A model generated the notes under the pieces. The model was given only the letters and a program-made list of their open reading frames with translations. It did not search any database and was not told the origin of the DNA. A program made the translations under genes and the position numbers. From Bacteroidales bacterium (GTDB lineage Bacteria > Bacteroidota > Bacteroidia > Bacteroidales > UBA10428), in the NCBI GenBank assembly GCA_016935595.1, contig JAFGQQ010000107.1:1-6001 (forward strand): a stretch of 6,001 nucleotides of DNA. The letters are read 5' to 3'. Shown here in pieces: positions 1 to 5,921 of this stretch (positions within the stretch are counted from its first letter, which is position 1; each line of letters starts with the position of its first letter).

Positions 1-477
1 ACCTATGGCACAAAAGGCCAAATTATACTGAAATTTAATCCCGACCTTTACGATATTCTTAAAAAATTGGAATTGGTTGTTATTGAAATACATAACAAAC
101 CGGTTCCATTTTTTATTTCTCATATTGAATTTAGAAATAACAGGTCGGCAATTATTAAATTTCATGATTTTGATTCTGAAACAATTTTTCAGGAATTTGT
201 TGGACATAAAGTGTATTTTCACGATAAAAAGGATGGACTTCAGAAAGATGCTCTTTATGAAAACTTAAAAGGTTTTAGTGTGGTTGACATAAATTATGGC
301 AAATTAGGAAAAATAGTTGATTTTATACATTATTCGAAAAATATTATATTGAAAGTAATTCATGAAGAAGGTGAAATATTAATTCCTGTTTCTGAAAATA
401 TAATTATTAATATTGATGTAGAAAATAAAGTCATCGAAACTAATTGCCCACTTGGTTTAATTGAGATTAATAAGTGA
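1..477 (+). CDS. rimM: Ribosome maturation factor RimM, 5'-truncated by the window edge
   Basis: RimM binds ribosomal protein S19 in the 30S head and assists late 16S rRNA processing and 30S assembly in the cytoplasm. The frame is open from base 1 and gives 158 residues. The first visible residues, TYGTKGQIILKF, match the family's N-terminal (A/T)HG-x-(K/R)GE motif, so only about a dozen residues are missing from the usual 170 or so. Residues 1-76 as seen form the RimM beta-barrel domain. Residues 85-156 form the PRC-barrel-like domain, with LGKIVDF, EILIPVSENII, the acidic NIDVENK turn and the closing PLGLIEI, all standard RimM landmarks. A TTG at 67 could be read as a start, but it falls inside the conserved N-terminal domain and is not the real start. 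In many bacteria rpsP lies just upstream of rimM; that would be outside the window. The identification is by motif recognition. Confidence 0.9.
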   Translation, partial: TYGTKGQIILKFNPDLYDILKKLELVVIEIHNKPVPFFISHIEFRNNRSAIIKFHDFDSETIFQEFVGHKVYFHDKKDGLQKDALYENLKGFSVVDINYGKLGKIVDFIHYSKNIILKVIHEEGEILIPVSENIIINIDVENKVIETNCPLGLIEINK

Positions 478-530
478 TTTCAAAATAAAAATTTTTAATA
501 TATTATATATTTTAAAACTATTTATAAATT

Positions 531-1601
531 ATGAATATAGATGTTTCAATCTTACAATGCCCAATTAATAAAGAGCCCTTAAAACTTGTTTCTATAAATG
601 AAGTAAATGAATATATTGAAAAATATACAAATGAAATTATTATGCTCGATGCGGTTAAATATGGATTAATCAATAATTCAAAAACTTACTTCTATCCCAT
701 ATTTAACAACATTATTATTTTATTACCAGTTTATGCATTGTATATAGGTAGTGATAAAAATTCGACGGCAAAATTTGAATATGATAAAGAAAGAGTTTTC
801 CAGTATTATAATGAAATTAACTATAAAAAGCTTGATAATTTAAAAATTTATGCAGATTCGGGAAAATGGGTGGATTACAGGGATGTCTCAATGGAATACT
901 TAAGAAAATCATTCACAAGGGCAGGAAAATACATTGATCCAAAAGGCGGAAAGTATTTTCTCGATATTGCATCAGGACCGATTGGATTTCCAGAATATGT
1001 TGACCTTTCAAAAAATTATAAAACCAGGATATGTATTGATATTTCGGTAAATGCCTTATTGGGCGCAAAAGAGAATTTAAAAAATCAGGATGGGATTTTT
1101 ATATGCGGTGATATTACAAATATCCCTTTAAATAATAATACTTGCGATGTAGTAGTTTCACAACATACTTTATTTCATATACCTAAAAAAGAACAAAAGA
1201 TAGCTGTATTTGAATTATATAGGGTTGCTAAACAAGGCTCAAAAGTAATCATAGTTTACAATTGGTACTGGCATTCGTTGTTTATGTCAATAGCAATTTT
1301 TCCATACATGGTATATTCTGTAACCAGACATTATTTAGGTAAATTGTATGTAAAATTATTTAAGGGTAGGCCAAGGTTATATTTTTATTCGCATAGTCCC
1401 CGATGGTTTAAAAAACTCGGATTTGGTGATAAATTAAATTTCTATTGCTGGAGAAGCACAAATAAAATTTTTTTAAATCTTTATATACACAAATTTTTAT
1501 TTGGAAAGAAAATTCTTAATTGCCTTTCCAAACTTGAAGATAAACACCCTAAATTCTTCGGCAGATTTGGTATTTACCCAGTTATTATAATTGAGAAATA
1601 G
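531..1601 (+). CDS. Class I SAM-dependent methyltransferase with N-terminal Trm112-like segment
   Basis: Predicted cytoplasmic methyltransferase of 356 residues; the substrate is unknown. Residues 7-66 resemble a Trm112/YcaR-like module: it opens with LQCP and closes with YFYPIFNNIIILLP, the equivalent of the family's YPI-x-x-GIP-x-LLP. Three of the four usual zinc cysteines are absent (only C10 remains). The Rossmann fold follows: motif I FLDIASGP at 143-150, the acidic residue D170 in RICIDIS that should contact the SAM ribose, GDITNIPL at 193-200, then CDVVVSQHTLFHIP at 205-218 and VAKQGSKVIIV at 232-242, as in Methyltransf_11 proteins. The aromatic and basic C-terminal part (245-356) is not recognised and may bind substrate. 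The ATG at 531 is chosen because it precedes the Trm112-like start; no Shine-Dalgarno sequence is visible, as is common in Bacteroidota. It lies 53 bases after rimM and could be cotranscribed with it. Small-molecule, lipid or glycan substrates are all possible. Confidence 0.8.
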   Translation: MNIDVSILQCPINKEPLKLVSINEVNEYIEKYTNEIIMLDAVKYGLINNSKTYFYPIFNNIIILLPVYALYIGSDKNSTAKFEYDKERVFQYYNEINYKKLDNLKIYADSGKWVDYRDVSMEYLRKSFTRAGKYIDPKGGKYFLDIASGPIGFPEYVDLSKNYKTRICIDISVNALLGAKENLKNQDGIFICGDITNIPLNNNTCDVVVSQHTLFHIPKKEQKIAVFELYRVAKQGSKVIIVYNWYWHSLFMSIAIFPYMVYSVTRHYLGKLYVKLFKGRPRLYFYSHSPRWFKKLGFGDKLNFYCWRSTNKIFLNLYIHKFLFGKKILNCLSKLEDKHPKFFGRFGIYPVIIIEK

Positions 1602-1641
1602 TTTTTACCAACTGTTGATCTGGATAATTGATTTTGCAATT

Positions 1642-1678
1642 ATACCCTAGGGATTTGAGAAACCCTTAGGGTATTTTT
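1642..1678 (+). terminator. Rho-independent terminator between convergent genes
   Basis: An 11-base arm (1642-1652, ATACCCTAGGG) pairs with 1663-1674 (CCCTTAGGGTAT), with one T bulged and a 10-base A/G-rich loop. A run of five T follows the stem (1674-1678). It starts 41 bases after the methyltransferase stop and should end that transcript. The same hairpin forms on the minus strand and lies just past the stop at 1692, but the bases after it there (ATAATTGC) are not T-rich, so termination of the minus-strand unit would be weaker. Confidence 0.75.
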
Positions 1679-1691
1679 ATAGGTTTATTTC

Positions 1692-1922
1692 TTATTCTTT
1701 TATTATTTTTCTTATAATAATATCCTCCTTTGTATTTATTTTTATTATATACAAGCCGCTTGCCAAGTTTAACAGGTTTATTCCTTCATTATTTTGATAA
1801 TCATTATTATGGATTATTTTTTGTCCAAAGTTGTTAAAAATTTCAATGGCTTCTATTTTATTTAATTTACATCCAATGTAAAGAATATTTTTTACTGGGT
1901 TTGGGTATATCATTATGTCATA
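1692..1922 (-). other. T9SS type A C-terminal sorting domain (residues 880-955)
   Basis: The last 76 residues read as a Por_Secre_tail: IYPNPVKNILYI at 884-895, a middle strand IEIFNNFGQKI near 905-915, and the final L-x-x-GLYIIKI followed by a basic end (IIRKIIKE). In this family the tail directs the exported protein through the outer-membrane T9SS channel and is then cut off, often with attachment of the protein to the surface. Confidence 0.9.
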
Positions 1923-4559
1923 ATTATCATTATACGTTATATCATTAATGGTTTCAATTGATTTATCGTGAAATAAGTAAATATCCTCTATGTCAAAGAC
2001 TTGCGAAGTCCCTAAGCAGTCATTATATAAAATGATTCTATATTTATATACTCCAGGAGGAGCCAAACCAAATCCATTCCTGTTTATAGTACCATCCCAT
2101 ATTACTGGCAAATTGTTCGTAATGTTTCCTGAATTTAGATAAATCGTTGTATTATTACTTTGAACTTTTACCTCTATTTCATAACGATTTGCACCGTTTA
2201 CATGAATATAATAATAATCATTTACATGATCTCCATTAGGTATGAAAACATTTGGATACCATAAAAATTCAATATTCTTGCATGGGCATTCTTCTATGTT
2301 AGCAAATAAATATCCTCCCTCATCTACTTTAAAGCCTTCTTCGAAGTTCATTCTCTCTCCTGCATAAAAATGCACAACATCCCCGTTATTTATTTGAACA
2401 ATTCCATTTGGCGTTGTAACGTATTGCCCGGCAACTATTCTATCCCTTGCAGCAGTGGCATAAGGTAAATCATTTGTATTACTGAAATATTGAGTATTCT
2501 TTGCATTACATTCCCAACAATCTATCATGCAATTTATCATGTTCTCGCCTTTATCACATATACCGTTGCCACAATATATCAGGCCCTCTTGCTCTGGACA
2601 GTCGTTTGAGCAATTATAACAGTCTTCACCGGGATCTAGGATATCATTGCCACAATAAGGATCACCTCTTTCAATTACTTTAATGGTTTTATAACAATAA
2701 TCAACAAAGTTATATTTATCAGTAACTTTTAACCTAACCTCGTAATTACCTGTTTTTGTAAAAATATAAAGTGGATCTTCAAGATGACTATTGTATTCAC
2801 CGGAATAATCATAAAACTTCCATTCCCAATCGGTTATCCAATTATCTCCGAACACAATAGAGGCATCTCTAAATTGAGTTGCCTCATTAATAAAAACAGG
2901 GTCGGGAATGATAAAATTAGCAAAATCTTGACCATTACTGTTAATAATTATATAATCACTTTTAGTTAAAGTATTTTGAAGGTCATATTTAAATACAGTT
3001 AAAGAAACTGTATAAATTCCATCAGAATAGGTATGTGTAGGATTTTGTTCAGTAGAATAATTCCCATCACCAAAATCCCAATACCAGCTAGTTGGATTCC
3101 CTGTTGATAGATCTCTGAATTTTACCGTATTAGTAGCAAAATTCGTTGATTTTAACTGTGAATTAGTTAAATCAATGATAATATTTACGACAAAATTACC
3201 TATTAGTTCAATACTTTCCGGTGCATTTATGTGATAAAAGTCACAAGATGGCCATGTAGCAGAGTAGAACCAATCGACATCCTTATGCCAACGATTTGTT
3301 GAATGTGCGTTATATAAAGCTGTTCTGCAAAACGGAGCAATATCATATTCTTCAGATTCTACAGAAAAAACAGCATGTTGCCAGTAATCAGAAGATCCTC
3401 CGAAAATTGCTACGTCAGCAACATCTATCCAGCATGCTTCATTCGGATCACCTTTTCTTTCATATTCTACATCTTGATAATTTATTAAATGCAGGTGAAG
3501 GTTGTTACAAGAAGGTATTGTTCCCCGCGGATCAACTCCTGACCCACTTCCATTAGCGCCAGCTGACAGATCTAATCCTCCTGCAATTAAACATTGCGAG
3601 ACAAAGTTCGCACAATCGGAATTTCCATAATCATAATAATCTGGATTTCTATCATCCCACCATTCCTCTGCATAAAGCACTGCTGCTTGATGTGTATAAT
3701 CAGTTAAACTAATTTGGGATTTCAGTTTTTTTTTTGAATCGTCGTAATCAATATGATAACTATCTAATAACCTTTTGGCTTGCCGATTTACAATGGGATC
3801 AGGATCATCTATATTTTTCTTTATTAAATTTAATGATTCATCGTTTCCAATATAAGCTAAACCTTGCATTGCTGCACCACGGATATATTTATCCTCATGA
3901 TTTAAAAACATTTTAAGGAGTTCAAATGATTTGTCGAAATAGCCCAATTGCGCCAGCATAATCGCTGCGTCGACAGAAATATAGTCATTTTCATGGTTTA
4001 AATTTATTTCTAATAAATCAATGGCTTCACTATTTGCAATTTCTCTTAAGCCTAAATTTATAATCAATCCAATCCTTCTTTCTTTTGTATCAAAATAATT
4101 TTTAAAAATATTAATGCTAACCTCTTTTTCTGCTAGGAATGCTAAAGATAAAGCTGACTGAATTTGTAGCTCGTTGTTTTTAAATTTTATAGATTTAATT
4201 AAAATAGGTATTGCTTTTTCAGGTTGTAAATCTTTTAGTGATTTGACAATTGCAATTTTAATCTCCATTGAAGTGTCATTTTCGATCATATTATCCAAAA
4301 CCGGGTATATTTCGGAGTTATCAAAATAGAAAGCCTGTTCGGCAGCATGCAACCTGGTCATAAAGTCATTACTCTTTAACATTTTAATTTCTTCGTCAAT
4401 GGAAATGCCTATTTGTTGTTTATTTTCTTCAAATAACTTTTTTGCTTCTTTTTTATCTTTTTCCAGTGAAAAAGGTTTCTCCGGCTGTTGGATTTGGCTA
4501 AAAGAATTAAATCTAAAGAATAAGCCAGTAATAAGTATATAAATTATTCTCGTTTTCAT
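1692..4559 (-). CDS. Secreted multidomain protein: HEAT repeats, Amidase_6, PKD domains, T9SS type A tail
   Basis: Large exported protein of 955 residues, likely a surface or released amide-bond hydrolase; the substrate is unknown. Order of parts: signal peptide 1-21 (basic start, hydrophobic core, likely cut SFS|Q); about six HEAT-like repeats 64-267; an Amidase_6-type papain-like domain about 287-445, with candidate nucleophile C316 in NSDCANFVSQC, H395 in WQHAVF and the closing AHSTNR; PKD domain 470-540 (WYWDFGDG, NPTHTY); second PKD-like domain 545-629; duplicated Cys-rich motif 635-684; 3-coathanger stack domain about 698-756; CHU_C-like domain 765-862 (FIPNGDHVND, then WDGTINRNG and PPGVYKYRI); T9SS type A tail 880-955 (IYPNPVKN, ASGLYIIKI). 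The ATG is set by the signal peptide. The gene starts 4 bases after the fibre-like gene, so the two probably share a transcript. Family knowledge predicts Sec export, then outer-membrane transfer by T9SS with the tail removed. The frame is intact. Confidence 0.85.
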   Translation of the reverse strand: MKTRIIYILITGLFFRFNSFSQIQQPEKPFSLEKDKKEAKKLFEENKQQIGISIDEEIKMLKSNDFMTRLHAAEQAFYFDNSEIYPVLDNMIENDTSMEIKIAIVKSLKDLQPEKAIPILIKSIKFKNNELQIQSALSLAFLAEKEVSINIFKNYFDTKERRIGLIINLGLREIANSEAIDLLEINLNHENDYISVDAAIMLAQLGYFDKSFELLKMFLNHEDKYIRGAAMQGLAYIGNDESLNLIKKNIDDPDPIVNRQAKRLLDSYHIDYDDSKKKLKSQISLTDYTHQAAVLYAEEWWDDRNPDYYDYGNSDCANFVSQCLIAGGLDLSAGANGSGSGVDPRGTIPSCNNLHLHLINYQDVEYERKGDPNEACWIDVADVAIFGGSSDYWQHAVFSVESEEYDIAPFCRTALYNAHSTNRWHKDVDWFYSATWPSCDFYHINAPESIELIGNFVVNIIIDLTNSQLKSTNFATNTVKFRDLSTGNPTSWYWDFGDGNYSTEQNPTHTYSDGIYTVSLTVFKYDLQNTLTKSDYIIINSNGQDFANFIIPDPVFINEATQFRDASIVFGDNWITDWEWKFYDYSGEYNSHLEDPLYIFTKTGNYEVRLKVTDKYNFVDYCYKTIKVIERGDPYCGNDILDPGEDCYNCSNDCPEQEGLIYCGNGICDKGENMINCMIDCWECNAKNTQYFSNTNDLPYATAARDRIVAGQYVTTPNGIVQINNGDVVHFYAGERMNFEEGFKVDEGGYLFANIEECPCKNIEFLWYPNVFIPNGDHVNDYYYIHVNGANRYEIEVKVQSNNTTIYLNSGNITNNLPVIWDGTINRNGFGLAPPGVYKYRIILYNDCLGTSQVFDIEDIYLFHDKSIETINDITYNDNYDIMIYPNPVKNILYIGCKLNKIEAIEIFNNFGQKIIHNNDYQNNEGINLLNLASGLYIIKINTKEDIIIRKIIKE
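2508..2657 (-). repeat. Two tandem Cys-rich CGN..GE..NC..DC motifs
   Basis: Residues 635-658 and 662-684 of the secreted amidase protein are two copies of the motif CGNGICDxGE(N/D)CxNCxxDC known from many extracellular bacterial proteins. Copy 1 has C636, C647, C650 and C654 but L641 where copy 2 has C668. Copy 2 has C663, C668, C677, C681 and an extra C684, but M674 where copy 1 has C647. They probably form a small disulfide-stabilised linker between the PKD domains and the 3-coathanger domain. Confidence 0.7.
3225..3701 (-). other. Amidase_6-like catalytic domain (residues about 287-445)
   Basis: The domain begins with YTHQAAVLYAEEWWDDRNP, close to the family opening Y-x-R-x-x-A-x-x-YA-x-x-W-x-x-x-RNP. 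It continues with YYDYGNSDCANFVSQCL, where C316 is the expected nucleophile. H395 sits in DYWQHAVF, the family's (D/Q)H(S/A)-hydrophobic motif after the GD-x-x-x-x segment. AHSTNRW at 418-424 matches the closing H-T-x-(D/N)-R motif. The segment between C316 and H395 carries a Gly/Ser-rich stretch (332-346) that may be a loop. Amidase_6 belongs to the NlpC/P60-like papain fold; peptidoglycan is a plausible but unproven substrate. Confidence 0.75.
3759..4370 (-). repeat. HEAT-like repeat region of the secreted amidase protein (residues 64-267)
   Basis: About six helical repeats of 30-33 residues can be lined up, starting near residues 64, 97, 129, 161, 192 and 224. Each has a helix with small residues (for example RLHAAEQA, IQSALSLAFLA, SVDAAIMLAQLG, IRGAAMQGLAYIG) followed by a second helix and a short acidic or Asn-rich turn (NHEN, NHED, DDPDP). 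The spacing and the D-x-x-(V/I)-R-x-x-A-like pattern are those of HEAT/PBS-lyase-type repeats. Such repeats form a curved solenoid that usually binds protein partners; here it would lie outside the cytoplasm, directly before the amidase domain. Confidence 0.75.
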
Positions 4560-4563
4560 TACT

Positions 4564-5673
4564 TTAATTATTAACAGTTTTCATTGTTTCAATTTTTTCT
4601 TTTAATTGTTCAATTTCTTTATCCTGTTCAATAATGTATAAAGTCAGTTCTTCTATTTTTTGTAATAATTTTGCGTCCATTTCTGAAATGTCATATCCTT
4701 TTCCAATTAGTTCATGTTCTGACGGAAGATCAGGCAAATGCTGATTCTCTTTAATATAGTTTTCTATTTCTTTTAAAGATTTCAGTTTATAATTATCTTT
4801 AAAAACAAAATCTCCCCACACATTTGCTATAACTTCTATTGATTTTGCGTAAAGCTTCCCGTCTATTTTCACGGTAGCATTATTGTATATTGCCATAACT
4901 TCATAATTATAATCATCACCAAATTTAATATAGCTATTTCCATCATTGCTATTATCGCCTAAATTAAAAATTATTCCATGTTGAGAACCTAAAGCTTTAA
5001 AAATAATATCTCCTCTTTTACCAAAGTATGATCCATATCCATTTTCTTCATATATTCCCAATTGTAGCCTCCCGTATAAATTCTCAATATTCATTAAAGG
5101 CCTAGTTGAATTATATATATTAAGATGATAATCAGAATTATAAGCACCAATGCCTATCTTTCCTGAGGTTTTTATAGCACCTGCAACGTTTATTGACGTA
5201 GAAGCAGATGATGGGTAAATATAATAACTTGTATTGCTTCTACTATAAAATACATTTCCATAAAAATTAGTACCATAAATTTTTCCTGCAGCATAAACTG
5301 ATGTAGAGGCAGATGGATCAATATAATAACCAGTATTATCACTATCATAAAATTTTGCGATTTTAACATTTCCATCAGACCCAATAGTCATTTTTGTTGT
5401 ACCATTAATTCTAAACAACAATGAACCTCCAACTGCATTTAATATTATATTTCCAGCACCTGACATCCCTGAGCCTGATTCAAGTAAAATGCTTCCTCCA
5501 TATCCTCCATCTCCATCAACAATTATTTTCGATGGACTGGAATAATAATAACCTGATTGAATAGTCCAATCATAACCACTTCCAGTTTGAGATGATGAGG
5601 AATAAGTTTGACTTCTTACATAAATAAGAGACAAACAATAAATTACAATAATAAAAATGATTTTTGTTTTCAT
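4564..5673 (-). CDS. Exported tail-fibre-like repeat protein with conserved C-terminal coiled-coil domain
   Basis: Exported protein of 369 residues; exact role unknown. A signal peptide covers 1-21 (MKTKIIFIIVIYCLSLIYVRS, probable cut before Q22), with no lipobox. Residues 22-105 are rich in Gly, Ser and Tyr and look beta-structured (SILLESGSG, NIILNAVGGSLLF). Two copies of a repeat, FY-x-x-x-NT-x-YYI-x-PS-x-STS, occupy 107-140 and 141-176; similar units occur in phage and phage-like tail fibres. After a middle region (177-270) comes a domain common in Bacteroidota: FVFKDNYKLKSLKEIENYI, HLPDLPSEHEL, then MDAKLLQKIEELTLYIIEQ and a coiled coil to the end. It recalls the C-terminal regions of fibre proteins that trimerise. 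No T9SS tail is present. It is the first gene of a pair with the amidase gene. The ATG at 5673 is fixed by the signal peptide; no Shine-Dalgarno sequence is seen. Common automated names for such proteins are tail fibre protein or cell wall anchor protein. Confidence 0.75.
   Translation of the reverse strand: MKTKIIFIIVIYCLSLIYVRSQTYSSSSQTGSGYDWTIQSGYYYSSPSKIIVDGDGGYGGSILLESGSGMSGAGNIILNAVGGSLLFRINGTTKMTIGSDGNVKIAKFYDSDNTGYYIDPSASTSVYAAGKIYGTNFYGNVFYSRSNTSYYIYPSSASTSINVAGAIKTSGKIGIGAYNSDYHLNIYNSTRPLMNIENLYGRLQLGIYEENGYGSYFGKRGDIIFKALGSQHGIIFNLGDNSNDGNSYIKFGDDYNYEVMAIYNNATVKIDGKLYAKSIEVIANVWGDFVFKDNYKLKSLKEIENYIKENQHLPDLPSEHELIGKGYDISEMDAKLLQKIEELTLYIIEQDKEIEQLKEKIETMKTVNN
5146..5355 (-). repeat. 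Tandem duplicated unit in the fibre-like gene
   Basis: Two adjacent units of 34 and 36 codons (5254-5355 and 5146-5253) encode residues 107-140 and 141-176. Shared positions are FY, NT, YYI, PS, STS and AG followed by KI or AI. The second unit has Y153 where the first has D119 in the (D/Y)P step, and one extra residue in the STS turn. The pattern suggests stacked beta-strand turns of a fibre shaft. Confidence 0.7.
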
Positions 5674-5813
5674 GATTTTTAAAAAATTAAATTATTTAAC
5701 CATATTGAAATTTATAAACATACTTTTAGCGTAAACCTAATATTAAACTTATTCAGTTTCGAATATTTTAATTCATCAATAATTCTGTCAATATAATTTA
5801 CTTCTTATCTCTT

Positions 5814-5837
5814 TTAGCTTAAAATCAAATAAAACAT
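5814..5837 (-). other. Possible 7-codon leader ORF behind a strong Shine-Dalgarno-like stretch
   Basis: In the leader of the fibre-like gene the minus strand reads AAAAGGAGTTAGGAG (5857-5843), then 5 bases, then ATG at 5837. The frame encodes only MFYLILS before TAA. The doubled GGAG is notable because the real genes in this window have no such site. It could be a leader peptide, or merely a purine-rich leader segment that affects mRNA stability. Confidence 0.2.
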
Positions 5838-5875
5838 CTCTTCTCCTAACTCCTTTTATCTTTTTAAACCTATAA

Positions 5876-5903
5876 CAAATATAGTATAATTTTATTAATT
5901 CAA
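5876..5903 (-). promoter_or_regulatory. Candidate Bacteroidota promoter for the fibre-amidase pair
   Basis: Read on the minus strand, a perfect -7 element TATATTTG (TAnnTTTG) lies at 5883-5876, and a -33-type TTG at 5903-5901 is 17 bases before it. This spacing is within the range described for Flavobacterium-type promoters. Transcription would start near 5869, giving a leader of about 195 bases before the ATG at 5673. The background is very AT-rich, so a chance match is possible. Confidence 0.5.
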
Positions 5904-5921
5904 TAATTTTCATAATTAATT

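Noticed and set aside
77..268. 63-codon plus-strand ORF inside rimM
   Set aside because: It overlaps the conserved RimM frame and its translation has no recognisable motif; it is a shadow frame.
478..530. TATATTTT at 506-513 as a promoter -7 element for the methyltransferase
   Set aside because: One mismatch to TAnnTTTG and no TTG at the needed distance upstream; the gap is almost pure A/T, so such matches are expected.
2501..3916. Several plus-strand ORFs of 60-86 codons opposite the amidase gene (2501-2683, 2784-2969, 3296-3556, 3734-3916)
   Set aside because: They are antisense to a frame with clear domain content, have no ribosome binding sites and show low-complexity or implausible translations.
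5190..5384. 64-codon minus-strand ORF overlapping the fibre-like gene
   Set aside because: It is an alternative frame of the duplicated repeat; its repetitiveness comes from the real gene.
4564..5673. Reading the fibre-like protein as evidence of a prophage or contractile injection system
   Set aside because: No tail sheath, tube, baseplate, capsid or integrase genes are present, and the protein carries a signal peptide, which cytoplasmically assembled phage fibres lack.
5715..5722. TATGTTTA on the minus strand near the fibre-like gene as a second promoter
   Set aside because: It deviates from TAnnTTTG at the last base and has no TTG 17-23 bases upstream.
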